DNA of 64,000 bases. Origin: Sulfobacillus benefaciens (GTDB lineage Bacteria; Bacillota; Sulfobacillia; Sulfobacillales; Sulfobacillaceae). The notes below the pieces were generated by a model, which was given only the letters and a program-made list of their open reading frames with translations, was not told where the DNA came from and ran no database searches. The translations under genes were made by a program, and so were the position numbers. Where the stretch lies: contig PXYT01000007.1 of NCBI GenBank assembly GCA_003023725.1, positions 1 to 64,000 on the forward strand, given 5' to 3'. The first letter of the stretch is position 1. Every line of letters begins with the position of its first letter. Shown here in pieces: positions 18,419 to 27,654 of the stretch.

Positions 18419-20794
18419 TCAATATTTGTCTTTGATGGGCAACACTTCTGTCGACGTGTGGTGAGATGACGAAGAATCGTGGGGCCACGTGCATGGAATA
18501 TGAATGGGAGTGGGATGATCGGTTGCTGGCCACTGAATCGTGATGGATCTGTCTGCGATTTCTACCCGGATTCCTTTGTCCCCGGGTTTACATTCGGGAG
18601 ATCGGTCGCAAAGCTGCTTCAGTTTGACAAACCCTTCCGCTTTGGTGCGGTAGATGACTATGGTCTCTTCATTTAAGGAGAGTTCGGCCGTGGTTTGGAC
18701 GATGTCCAGGTGCTGCGGAATCAAAGGCACATCTCCATAGGGCAGCATCAGGGCTTGACGGCCTTCCAATTGAAGAGTCCAGGTCATCACTCCTTTTTCT
18801 TGGTCGTGCAGGGTTATGCAGGTTTTTTCTGGGGTTTCATGGAAGTTATGCACGAAAAGAAAGTGCCCTTGGGGCCCTAAGCGGCGGGCAACATGAACTT
18901 TGGGGTTCTGGTTGTCAAGCCCGATGTCTTTGCCCCAAGATTTGAGAAGGCGCTTGACAAGAGGATAGGTTGTGTCATAGGTGCCCAAGAGGGCTACCCC
19001 GATTACAATGACTTTCCCCTTCCGCGTTGGCTGCGTAAGAATAACAGGAGCCGGATCACCATTCTCGGTTTTTACATAAGCCATGACCTCCACATCCGGA
19101 CTTGGAGAATAAGAAACACAAGTGGGAGAAAAGAGAGAATCATGGGGCAGGATCTGAACGACGCCGGAATAACTGGGGCCTAACGGCAAGGAAATTCCGA
19201 GGGCGTCCGCCAGGATATGGCACGTCTCACCTAAGAGGTCTTGGTCCGGAACATAGGGACCAATAATTAAGGTGCCGCCCGCTAGGGCATAAGACGCTAA
19301 GCGTTTTTGGGTGTTTGCATCCATAAAGCGCGTGGTGGCGACCCATAGCCAAGGATGGCTGTCAATGTCCAAAGCGTCGCTATCGGGATCGTCCAGCCAT
19401 AACGCATCCAAGTTGACGCCTGCCGCCACAAGACACCGGTAGGTTCCATCAAAATGCAAAGCCTCGCGTTCCCTCACGATGGTGTCGACCATAGATGGCG
19501 GCTTTTCCCCTGTGTCTGAAACGGAATTTTCAGTCATATAATACGGGGAATAGAAGCCCACGGTGATATCCGGAAGGGGTTCAGATTGGACCAAACTGGG
19601 CGCAAAGTCTTTCAGCAATTGACCGAGATGTCTGATGGACTCGGCCTGAGGTCTCGGAGACCCATCTAGGGCCAGAGGAGCTTGCCAGTCGTGAGCTTGG
19701 CCGAAGACGCCGATGTTCTCCGGATTTTCACCGGATGAAAGCATGTACCAGTTGAGGCCGTTGAGACCATAGGCTATCGCCACACGTGCAGCAAGATCCA
19801 GGTCGGAGGGTTCGATGTGAGGCCGGTCCTGAAACCGCCCCGACTGGAATTCGGGTGAAAATGCGGCTGTATCCGGGGAATTGACGGCCCGGGTAAAAAG
19901 AACAGCCAGAGCGATATCGTGGAAATTGTCGTAAGTGACGTGGCCTGGGTAGAAGTCTCCGCCTAAGAGAGAAGTGGGCAGAACTTTGGCAAAAGCCAGC
20001 TGAGAGAGGCCAACGGGATAGTCTACTCCCCGGCTATAGATGGAGAAATCCCGAAACCCGTGCACATTGATGACATAAGGAGAGGGGAAAGTTAGAGAAT
20101 GGGCCAAATCGGCAAGATGTTGCAGATATTGGGCCCGATATTCTCGCCAAAACAAGCTGTAGGTCCAATAGGAGCGGGGTTGATTTCTTTGGCTGAGAAA
20201 TGTCTGATACGCTTCTTGAATGTGAAAGGACGAATCGCCCAGAGCGGTCACCCAATGAAGCATACCCACTTCGTTGTCAAGCTGGGTGAGGAAAATGGGC
20301 CCTTGGTTCGTACAAAAATAGGAAGACACCGCCGACGCGAGGTTTGAATACCACCTTTCTACCAGTTTTAGATATGTGGGGTGCAAATAGCTGATAATGC
20401 GAGCTGGATGAACATCCCCTTGGGGGTCTTTGGCAATGATGTCGGGATATTGGGTAAACAGCCACTCTGGAAGACCTTCCTGGCGCAGTTCAGCCATAAC
20501 ATAAGGACCCACCCGCAGAAAGACATGGAGACCACGAGTTTGCGCAAGGGATAGAAATTTCAGTAAATTGCGTTGAGGATGGGTCTCTCCCCGGAAATCG
20601 AATTGACCCGCGTGAGGCTCGTGCCACAGCCAGGGAACATAGGTGCTGACTGTGGTCAGTCCTAAATCTCGCAATTGATCCAGGTGAGTGGCCCATTTTT
20701 CAGGCGGGAGGCGGAAATAGTGGATTTCCCCTCCATAAAAGAAGTGAGGCGCGTGATTATACCAAAAAGCGTGATTCTTCATCTCAAGAGACAT
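18419..20794 (-). CDS. Beta-galactosidase, GH35-like
   Basis: 791 residues, cytoplasmic (no signal peptide). The N-terminal (beta/alpha)8 domain begins GGEIHYFRLPPEKW, then VSTYVPWLWHEPHAGQFDF and LRVGPYVMAELRQEGLPEWL, all GH35 hallmarks. The acid/base Glu is probably Glu175 in QLDNEVG and the nucleophile Glu315 in FSPEFQSGRF. Beyond about residue 390 follows a glutamine-amidotransferase-like middle domain as in GH35/GH42 enzymes, and a beta-rich C-terminus. It releases terminal beta-galactose from sugars brought in by the downstream transporter. Start ATG 20794 lies inside the end of the LacI gene (11-bp overlap, coupled translation); ATG 20782 is an alternative. Confidence 0.88.
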   Translation of the reverse strand: MSLEMKNHAFWYNHAPHFFYGGEIHYFRLPPEKWATHLDQLRDLGLTTVSTYVPWLWHEPHAGQFDFRGETHPQRNLLKFLSLAQTRGLHVFLRVGPYVMAELRQEGLPEWLFTQYPDIIAKDPQGDVHPARIISYLHPTYLKLVERWYSNLASAVSSYFCTNQGPIFLTQLDNEVGMLHWVTALGDSSFHIQEAYQTFLSQRNQPRSYWTYSLFWREYRAQYLQHLADLAHSLTFPSPYVINVHGFRDFSIYSRGVDYPVGLSQLAFAKVLPTSLLGGDFYPGHVTYDNFHDIALAVLFTRAVNSPDTAAFSPEFQSGRFQDRPHIEPSDLDLAARVAIAYGLNGLNWYMLSSGENPENIGVFGQAHDWQAPLALDGSPRPQAESIRHLGQLLKDFAPSLVQSEPLPDITVGFYSPYYMTENSVSDTGEKPPSMVDTIVREREALHFDGTYRCLVAAGVNLDALWLDDPDSDALDIDSHPWLWVATTRFMDANTQKRLASYALAGGTLIIGPYVPDQDLLGETCHILADALGISLPLGPSYSGVVQILPHDSLFSPTCVSYSPSPDVEVMAYVKTENGDPAPVILTQPTRKGKVIVIGVALLGTYDTTYPLVKRLLKSWGKDIGLDNQNPKVHVARRLGPQGHFLFVHNFHETPEKTCITLHDQEKGVMTWTLQLEGRQALMLPYGDVPLIPQHLDIVQTTAELSLNEETIVIYRTKAEGFVKLKQLCDRSPECKPGDKGIRVEIADRSITIQWPATDHPTPIHIPCTWPHDSSSSHHTSTEVLPIKDKY

Positions 20795-21818
20795 TAGGTT
20801 CTTCACCGACTTTCGTGGTCCTTTTTTGTGTCGAAGTGCGCGCAATCAGTTTTACGGGCAGCATCTCGCCGGGAATAAGTGTTTTCCCCTGCAGGGCGCG
20901 GGAGAGTTGTTTCATGGCAGATATTCCCAACTCATACATCGGTTGATGAATCGTCGACAAAGACGGGTTGACGTATCTGGCAAGGCGAATATCGTCAAAT
21001 CCCATAATGGCGACTTGTTCCGGAATCGTCACATGCCGTTCTTCCAGTACTTGCATCGCTCCGATTGCCATCTCGTCATTTGCGCAGAAGATAGCGTCAA
21101 AAGACCACTCGTGATCGAGCAACATCGTCATGGCGCGTACCCCGCCAATTTCGGTAAAGTCGCCGTGGACGACGGGAATCGTAGTGACATCGATTGGCTC
21201 TTCTTGCAGTGCTCGAAAAAAACCCACTTCGCGCAAATGGCTGTGTTCTGAGTCCACGGGTCCGGCAATGAGGGCAAAACGCCGATAGCCTTGGGTGAGC
21301 AAATGCTTTCCCGCTAAATATCCGCCAGATTCATGGTCCGATCCCACCGCGGTAATGAAATCGGATTGCAGTGTCCCTGAGAGTCCGCGGTCCAACACGA
21401 CGATAGGGAGTGTTTTGCGGGCGTAGCGCAGCAACACGGGCGAACTGATGGTGGGATCCAAGACAATGGCGCCGTCTACCCGCCCTTCATGCAAGAGTCT
21501 TAACGATCCCTGATCTTGACTTTTGGAGCTGCCGGCTGCCAGTGTGGTAAAACCAAGATTTTCACCGGCTTCTTCCACCCCGCGAATCAATTCGGAATAA
21601 AATGGACCGCTTAAGTTATGCAACAGAACCGCAATGGTGTTGGTTTTGCGCACTCTAAGGTCGCGAGCAATGCCATTAGGCTGGTATTGCAATTCCTGCA
21701 CGGCTTTTTCAACCTTTTCGCGAGTTTCGGGAGAAACTCGGTGAGGTTGCCTTAAAACGAGTGACACGGTGGAAACCGATACTTGCGCCAAATGAGCGAC
21801 ATCACGAATTGTAGCCAT
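20784..21818 (-). CDS. LacI-family transcriptional regulator of the beta-galactoside operon
   Basis: 344 residues: N-terminal LacI helix-turn-helix and hinge (IRDVAHLAQVSVSTVSLVLR ... LQYQPNGIARDLR), then a periplasmic-binding-protein-like sensor domain ending RTSTQKRTTKV. TAGGAGAGG precedes ATG 21818. It is the first gene of the operon and has a perfect 16-bp LacI-type palindrome just upstream, so it most likely represses its own promoter until galactose or a galactoside binds. Its stop overlaps the start of the beta-galactosidase gene. Confidence 0.92.
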   Translation of the reverse strand: MATIRDVAHLAQVSVSTVSLVLRQPHRVSPETREKVEKAVQELQYQPNGIARDLRVRKTNTIAVLLHNLSGPFYSELIRGVEEAGENLGFTTLAAGSSKSQDQGSLRLLHEGRVDGAIVLDPTISSPVLLRYARKTLPIVVLDRGLSGTLQSDFITAVGSDHESGGYLAGKHLLTQGYRRFALIAGPVDSEHSHLREVGFFRALQEEPIDVTTIPVVHGDFTEIGGVRAMTMLLDHEWSFDAIFCANDEMAIGAMQVLEERHVTIPEQVAIMGFDDIRLARYVNPSLSTIHQPMYELGISAMKQLSRALQGKTLIPGEMLPVKLIARTSTQKRTTKVGEEPNVS

Positions 21819-21833
21819 TGACCTCTCCTACTT

Positions 21834-21849
21834 ATCGAAACGTTTCGAT
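21834..21849. promoter_or_regulatory. LacI-family operator, perfect palindrome
   Basis: ATCGAAACGTTTCGAT is a perfect 16-bp palindrome with the central CG typical of LacI/GalR operators. It lies between the -10 element and the start codon of the LacI gene, where a bound repressor would block transcription. Confidence 0.85.
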
Positions 21850-21857
21850 GCTCCTTC

Positions 21858-21886
21858 ATTATTTTCTGTGTTGTGTAAAAAGTCAA
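21858..21886 (-). promoter_or_regulatory. Promoter of the LacI-beta-galactosidase-dpp operon
   Basis: On the minus strand TTGACT (21886-21881) and AATAAT (21863-21858) are separated by exactly 17 nt, a near-consensus vegetative promoter. The operator lies just downstream, then the ribosome site and ATG of the LacI gene. Confidence 0.8.
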
Positions 21887-22596
21887 TAGATTGGAAGAAA
21901 AATTAAGGGGCAATGCTCTCTGTTTGTTTGAGATTTGTTAAACTCTGTTGTCAAAGAAGGACGTAAAAGAGTTGCAATTTGATGATTATAAAGGTGTAGA
22001 GGGCCATGAAAATTCACGGATTCATGCCGAGACTGGTCCTGCAGAACGCGTTCAAGCCGGCCGGGAACCCAGGGATAGACTGTCCTGGTTCGCCTGATCG
22101 TGACGAGGTAAACCGGGGTTGGTCAAACTGCGTTTTGTCTTGTCTTTCCCCAACGATTAGGATTTATTTCCGTTCGCCGTGTCTGTTTTATAGAGAAGGC
22201 GAACAAAATTTGTCTATTATTCTATCGATACGTTTCGATCTTTGAGGCAGGTACGATGCAGTGGAGGAAGTTTGCCGAATGAGGAGAGGATAGCGAGGGG
22301 GATTATGATGGAATAGGCTTGTAAGCGGGGACGGATGTGGTGGGGATTATTCACATATTTGATCAAAATGAGAATACTGCCTAATCCCTTGATTCGAGCA
22401 CTCAGGAAAAGTTTTGTCATTGGACCAGGTTTTCTCAAAGTTCAAAGAACCCGTCGTGAAGGCAGAGCAGGCACCCCCGATGCCATGCTGGTGGCCCGGT
22501 GACGTATCGATATGGATCTATGAGGAAACTTTTCCCTTGGAGGTGTCTGCCACTATCGCCAAAATTTGTGTGGGGCTACCACACTTGATGATGCCC
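21887..22596. other. Gene-free stretch around the second operator
   Basis: Apart from the operator at 22224 no gene is visible; open frames (e.g. 22006-22245 plus) lack ribosome sites and motifs. Confidence 0.4.
22224..22239. promoter_or_regulatory. Second LacI-type operator, one mismatch
   Basis: ATCGATACGTTTCGAT matches the operator at 21834 at 15 of 16 positions. It lies 390 bp upstream of it, centre to centre. No gene starts downstream on either side, so it may be an auxiliary site for looping by a tetrameric repressor or the leftover of a lost gene's promoter. Confidence 0.7.
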
Positions 22597-23058
22597 TCAC
22601 GGATTCAGTAACTGCAGGATATCGTTCAAAGGGGATTTTGAAAAATCGGCAGTAACCATGATGTGCCTTATTTTTTGTGGAATGGCTACGGTCTGCTCCG
22701 TGTGAACCGCCAAGGATATATGCAACATTCCAGCAATAATCTGAATATTTCCAGAATTGGATGCTTGTAGGAGGGCGTGTTTGGCCACCATAGACGCCAC
22801 TTCCAATTGATTCAGCTCTAGCAAGCTTGACGCAAGATGCAGCAGCACATCCACAAGATGATCGTTGCGCTCGAGATCTCGGTATTTTTGCGGACGATAA
22901 CTGCGCATTGTAGACACATGATCAAGGAATTTCTTTGAAGGCTTCTGGCGTCCTCGCTCGACTCGACTAATATAGGCAGCAGAAAACGATTGGTTTCCCA
23001 GTTCTTTTTGCGAAAAATGGTGTTCCAAACGCAAGCGTTTAATTTCTTGTCCGGTCAC
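22597..23058 (-). CDS. XRE-family helix-turn-helix regulator
   Basis: 153 residues from GTG 23058, chosen because AAAGGAGG lies 8 nt upstream; the protein then starts with VTGQEIKRLRLEHHFSQKEL. The Xre/Cro-type DNA-binding helices run through GNQSFSAAYISRVERGRQKPS (about residues 15-40). The rest is helical (LLHLASSLLELNQLEVASMV...) and resembles TPR-like sensor regions of Rgg/PlcR/SinR-like regulators, though too short for a full one. It may respond to a peptide or simply dimerise; no target can be named. Alone between gene-free stretches. Confidence 0.75.
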   Translation of the reverse strand: MTGQEIKRLRLEHHFSQKELGNQSFSAAYISRVERGRQKPSKKFLDHVSTMRSYRPQKYRDLERNDHLVDVLLHLASSLLELNQLEVASMVAKHALLQASNSGNIQIIAGMLHISLAVHTEQTVAIPQKIRHIMVTADFSKSPLNDILQLLNP

Positions 23059-23301
23059 TTCCTTCTCCTCCTTTGAGTCGTTGAACCAGGCGGTCTTGAT
23101 TTGATGCATGGCGAACGCAGTAAGCTCGTGCGGTTTGGTGTGTAAACACCTTGGAAGCGGGATCAGGGTGGCGGCTCTCGCGTGGCGTTGAACAGATGTC
23201 TAATGCCTAAATAAAATGCATGATGATGAGAAAATTCGGAGAGCCATTCCTTTATGCATTATGACGAAACTACCCGACGAACAAGACGAGAACGGCATCC
23301 G

Positions 23302-23463
23302 TTAGGACGAGCTGATGTGTCCGAGAATCATTAAGGGTTCATCGCAATCCGGACACAAGCCTTCGGGAACCTGCGTATCAGTGTAGGAGGTATCGCACCG
23401 ACCACAATAGAGCACCATGGTGGGCACAATCGGATAGGATAATAGTTTGTTGTTCTGGGCCAT
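23302..23463 (-). CDS. Small zinc-ribbon protein, 53 residues
   Basis: ATG 23463 follows AAGGAGTG at 7 nt and the frame reads MAQNNKLLSYPIVPTMVLYC to a TAA at 23302. The two knuckles YCGRC and LCPDC (16 residues between the pairs) form a treble-clef or rubredoxin-like zinc/iron site; the C-terminus is EPLMILGHISSS. A good ribosome site, a coherent fold motif and no competing frame support it although it is short. Function unknown; small zinc ribbons like this often bind nucleic acid or partner proteins. Confidence 0.7.
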   Translation of the reverse strand: MAQNNKLLSYPIVPTMVLYCGRCDTSYTDTQVPEGLCPDCDEPLMILGHISSS

Positions 23464-24311
23464 AATGTTTCACTCCTTGGGGTTTTTAGATCTCATTTGA
23501 GTTTTGCACCCTCACAATAGCGTGTTTTGAGACGGATGACTAATACCACAATGGCAAAGTATCGATAAGGATAAGGTTATGGATACAAAAAATCCTCAGA
23601 TAAGTCAGATTTAGGACAGCGCAGTAATCTAATGTGTTGAGCCTCAGCCTTGGCTACCCATAATGGGCGTCACGATCCTGATTGTGGAATCTCATCTTTG
23701 TCATCTGATTGAACCGATTATGTATGAATGGCTAAATACTTGGTTTGTTGAGGTCAGCTGCTCGTTTCGAGTTGGTGTAATGCCGACCTGCGCAGGGGAC
23801 GGTTCTCCACGGAGAATCGAGTTTTGGGTCCGAGGCCGTGAGGATTGGGCAGAGCCTATTCGGGCCATAGTCGACACGGGCCCCAATGCGCTTCCCAGTA
23901 CAGAACGGCAATATATGCTTTAGGGGAAGGCCATTCATCTTGGATGGCCATAGACATCCAGACCAGATTCACGTCCTCGCCGAAGCTATCGCCAAGGGCT
24001 GCCCCTGCATCAGGGTTTCCGGCGCCTCGTGGCTCAGGTGTCTTTGGGCAGCCGACGATTTTCGGTCTGGAGATTTCTCGGTTAGCCCGTTTTTCTGCGA
24101 TTCTGCTAAGACTGGGGGGAGTTGTGCGTGGATGTTTTATTTTACAGGGCGAATTCCGTTAATGCCTATGGGATTGGCCCTTCGGGAGCAGGGGAGGTAA
24201 GGACCGGGAATATGATCACGGCACAAGGGTCTTATCCAAATGTTTAGCATAAAAAAGACAGGCACCGCCCTAATTTTCCACACAGTGGGAAAAGCCGCGG
24301 AAGAAAAAGTG
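23464..24311. other. Gene-poor stretch
   Basis: Frames such as 23663-23923 and 23886-24200 are open but have no ribosome sites and overlap in different frames. I recognise no family in them; they could be decayed genes. Confidence 0.35.
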
Positions 24312-24341
24312 TTGACACATGACTGGCATGTCGTGAATAAT
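24312..24341 (+). promoter_or_regulatory. Candidate promoter ahead of gapN
   Basis: TTGACA (24312-24317) and AATAAT (24336-24341) are 18 nt apart. The spacer holds a small inverted repeat ACATG...CATGT that could be an operator. The gapN start codon is over 300 bp downstream, an unusually long leader with no gene visible in it, so the link is tentative. Confidence 0.5.
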
Positions 24342-24653
24342 AAGTCATTAATACCGCTTGAATTAAAACAGGCTGTCTGAATGCGTTGGCAGGCCTCGGT
24401 ATTTCGGACAAATCATTCGTTGATGAGTCCTTCTCTTTTTCAGAAATTCTGTTTTCTGATTTAGCAAACCGCTCTCTTTATCGAGAATCATTTGGTTAGA
24501 GGCCGTATTCCGGTAATCTCTTCCACTGACCCGTCTTAACACCTGATGGCGTTCTTTGAGGAAAGAAAACGGTAATCACCATGACAAATTGGTTGAAACC
24601 CATCTGATTCCGCCTATTTAAAGCTTCGTATTTTCTCCATGGGAGGCAAAGAC

Positions 24654-26123
24654 ATGTCAGACACCACAATTTTTATACCGACAGACTCACGCGACTCGGT
24701 CCAGCTTAATGAAGATGGATGGATCACCCATCCACGCGGTGAGACAATAGAGGTTTACGGGCCTGCTAAAGGGCACGCCATTGGCTGTGTTCACGCTTAT
24801 GAGCCCAGTGAAATCGACCAGCGGATTGAGCAGCTGGCCCAAGGATATCAGACGTGGCGGTTTACGCGTCTCACGGACCGTGCCCGGCTCTTGCACCGTT
24901 GGGCCGATATCCTGGAGAAGCATATCACACCTCTGGCCCAGCTGCTGATGCTAGAAATTGCTAAAAACCGTCAGGATGCTTCCGACGAAATTCAGCGCTC
25001 CGTGGATTTTATTCACTATACGGCCGAAGAGGGCCTGCGCTTGAGTGGAGAAGCGCTTTATGGGGATGCATTTCCTGGCCACGCCCGCAATAAAGTGAGC
25101 CTAGTGGGCCGGGTCCCCCTGGGTGTGGTTCTGGCCATTCCTCCTTTCAATTATCCCATCAACTTGGCTATTACGAAAATCGCACCGGCTCTAATGGGAG
25201 GCAATGCCGTGATTCTCAAACCACCGACACAAGGGGCTCTTTCCGGGTTGAATATTGTTCACCTGGCCTATGAAGCCGGGATCCCCTTCAATGTTCTGGC
25301 GGCCATTACCGGTTCTTCGCGCAACATCGGTGATTACTTAGTGTCACACCCGTATGTCAAGATGGTCAACTTCACTGGCTCAACTCCGACGGGACAGCAT
25401 ATTGCCCAAATCACCACAATGATGCCCTTGCTCCTTGAGCTCGGTGGCAAAGATGCCGCCCTCGTACTGTCCGACGCCGATATGACTCTCGCCCGGGATC
25501 AAATTGTCAGCGGTGCTTTTTCGTATTCCGGGCAGCGCTGCACGGCTGTCAAGCGCGTGCTGGCTGTCGACGAGCTTGCTAGCTCCCTGGGACTCGCGAT
25601 TGCCGAAAAAGTCCGCACCCTTACGGTCGGATTGCCGGAAGACAACTGTATGATTACTCCATTAATCTCCCAACAGTCGGCGGACTTCGTGTGGGAATTA
25701 ATTCAGGAAGCCTTGGAACAAGGAGCTGTAGCCCTCACTCCTGTGCACAGAAAGGATAACCTGATCTTTCCGGTCGTGTTAGACTATGTGACACCGTCCA
25801 TGCGCATTGCCTGGGAAGAGCCCTTCGGACCCGTTCTGCCCATTATCCGCATTCAAGATGAGGCCGAGGGCATCAGCCTCGCCAATGCCAGCGAATACGG
25901 GTTGCAAGCGGCAATTTTTACGCAAGACATTTCCAAGGCATTTGATCTTGCCGAACATCTCGATGTGGGGACTGTTCAGATCAACGGTAAGACATCACGG
26001 GGGCCGGACCATTTTCCGTTCGTGGGAACAAAATCTTCGGGGCTGGGAGCTCAAGGTGTCCGTTATTCAATTCTGGCGATGACCCGTCTTAAATCCACTG
26101 TTGTTAACCTGGGGCATGTGTAA
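24654..26123 (+). CDS. gapN: NADP-dependent non-phosphorylating glyceraldehyde-3-phosphate dehydrogenase
   Basis: 489 residues of the aldehyde dehydrogenase superfamily with the GapN pattern: AEEGLRLSGEAL, IPPFNYPINLAITKIAPAL (oxyanion Asn166), LLELGGKDAALVLSDAD (general base Glu262), AFSYSGQRCTAVKRVL (nucleophile Cys296) and AWEEPFGPVLPIIR. GapN oxidises glyceraldehyde-3-phosphate straight to 3-phosphoglycerate with NADP+, bypassing the ATP-forming step of glycolysis and supplying NADPH. Start ATG 24654 is preferred over 24639 because GGGAGG lies 8 nt before it. Monocistronic, followed by a good terminator. Confidence 0.9.
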   Translation: MSDTTIFIPTDSRDSVQLNEDGWITHPRGETIEVYGPAKGHAIGCVHAYEPSEIDQRIEQLAQGYQTWRFTRLTDRARLLHRWADILEKHITPLAQLLMLEIAKNRQDASDEIQRSVDFIHYTAEEGLRLSGEALYGDAFPGHARNKVSLVGRVPLGVVLAIPPFNYPINLAITKIAPALMGGNAVILKPPTQGALSGLNIVHLAYEAGIPFNVLAAITGSSRNIGDYLVSHPYVKMVNFTGSTPTGQHIAQITTMMPLLLELGGKDAALVLSDADMTLARDQIVSGAFSYSGQRCTAVKRVLAVDELASSLGLAIAEKVRTLTVGLPEDNCMITPLISQQSADFVWELIQEALEQGAVALTPVHRKDNLIFPVVLDYVTPSMRIAWEEPFGPVLPIIRIQDEAEGISLANASEYGLQAAIFTQDISKAFDLAEHLDVGTVQINGKTSRGPDHFPFVGTKSSGLGAQGVRYSILAMTRLKSTVVNLGHV

Positions 26124-26134
26124 TAGACGACTGG

Positions 26135-26156
26135 AAAAGTGCCATAAGCACTTTTT
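26135..26156 (+). terminator. Rho-independent terminator of gapN
   Basis: AAAAGTGC (26135-26142) pairs with GCACTTTT (26148-26155) around CATAA and runs into T residues, 12 bp after the gapN stop. Confidence 0.8.
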
Positions 26157-26841
26157 GAGTTCGTCAGACATGAAATCCGAGTGCTCATTGCGATTAATGC
26201 GGAGGCAAAAGACAGATTCGATATCGATTATTTCGAAGACTTATGCGCCCAGTTAATGTCTTGACAGAAGCTTCCTGTGCACCCGACATGGGCCTTATCG
26301 CTACCCGCATTGCCAATACCATCCCAGACAGGTGATGAGCGAGCCCCTCATCTATGCCCGTCGTGGATTCGTTTTGTCCATGATTGTTAGGGGGCTTTAT
26401 AGCACGTCGGTGGCGGCTTTTTGCCGGCGGGGTCGCGTGTCCAAATTTTTGGGACACAATGCCCCAAGGCACCCGTGCTGCCGTCATGGCGAGTGCCGTA
26501 TGAACCATCAATCCTGCTCGTCTGCCCGTTCTACGGGGCCCAAGCCTGCTGTCACCGGATGATGCGTATAGTTGACGTAGGTCGTATCTTGCGCGGTGAG
26601 CCCCCAGGATTCTTGCCCACTCGGATCCTAAGTCCTGGACGATGGGGGGGATAAAATGGCGGCGGGTGTGAGCGCATCCTTGTCCCTTTATGGCTTCCTG
26701 TTATTAGACTAGCGTGTTCGAAAATCATTAGGGTCGTTTTGGTTACGGCGTTAAGGGGATGTTTATTTCCGCAAGCGATTGCGTCAAAAAACCCGGATGA
26801 ATAGAATAATATGGAAAAGAAATTTCCAGAAGGTGACTGTG
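26157..26841. other. Gene-free stretch
   Basis: No credible gene: open frames at 26194-26511 (minus) and 26332-26654 (plus) overlap each other and have no ribosome sites or motifs. Confidence 0.4.
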
Positions 26842-27654
26842 ATGAAGGACTTAATCACTGGTCTAGGAAGAATTGCATACGCCGTTACCGGTCATGGGTC
26901 AGAGCTGGTGTTCCTTCACTCGGCTTTGGCCGATCACAGGCAATGGTGCGAACAAGTTGAGGCATTGTCCTCTAACTACCGGTGTATCTCGTACGATTTA
27001 TTGGGATATGGGTCGAGCGAAAACGCCCCGGAAACTTACGATCCGAGTGATACCCTTCTCGAACTCTTGGATCATTTGGAAGTAGAAACAGCAACATTGG
27101 TGGGTTCCTCCTTAGGCGGATCGGTGGCGATTCATGCCGCCTGTCGATTTCCGGACCGGGTCCGGTCAATTTTCGTGGCCGGAACGGGACTCTTTGGATT
27201 TCAGCCCCAGCTCGACGGTCCCGAGCCGGAGATCTACCGGGAGTATGAGGAAGCATTGGCCCATCATGACACCACAAGAATCGTTGACTTGGCCGAGCGC
27301 ATATGGCTTATTGGCACCGAAGGCAGCGAGTCGCGTGTGCCTCGCGTTAGTCGCGACTTGTTCCGCATGATGTACAGGGATTTTCTCAATAACCGCCGGA
27401 AATTTCCCGAGTACCAGGATCTGGATGATAAAGGTGCGCTCGCAAATCTTGACAGGCCGGTTATGGTTCTCATCGGCGAGAATGACACCCTATATTGTTT
27501 GAAGGTGGCGAACTATTTGGAGAACATCTTGCCTCGGGCCACCCTTATTCGCATGCCCGGTGTCGCCCACTTCCCCAACTTATCTCAGCCCAGGCGCCTT
27601 ACGGAATTACTCTTACAGTGGCTGAATGAGGGCCCCAGAGATAATGGAAACTGA
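26842..27654 (+). CDS. Alpha/beta hydrolase, lactonase/esterase-like
   Basis: 270 residues starting MKDLITGLGRIAYAVTGHGS. The fold landmarks are LVFLHSALADHRQW (oxyanion loop), YDLLGYGSS, the nucleophile elbow GSSLGG, acid in GENDTLY and His in GVAHFPNLSQP. This arrangement is that of the 3-oxoadipate enol-lactonase/haloperoxidase-like group; substrate unknown. ATG 26842 has AGAAGGTGA about 7 nt upstream; the frame is open to 26779 without a ribosome site. No operon partner. Confidence 0.85.
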   Translation: MKDLITGLGRIAYAVTGHGSELVFLHSALADHRQWCEQVEALSSNYRCISYDLLGYGSSENAPETYDPSDTLLELLDHLEVETATLVGSSLGGSVAIHAACRFPDRVRSIFVAGTGLFGFQPQLDGPEPEIYREYEEALAHHDTTRIVDLAERIWLIGTEGSESRVPRVSRDLFRMMYRDFLNNRRKFPEYQDLDDKGALANLDRPVMVLIGENDTLYCLKVANYLENILPRATLIRMPGVAHFPNLSQPRRLTELLLQWLNEGPRDNGN

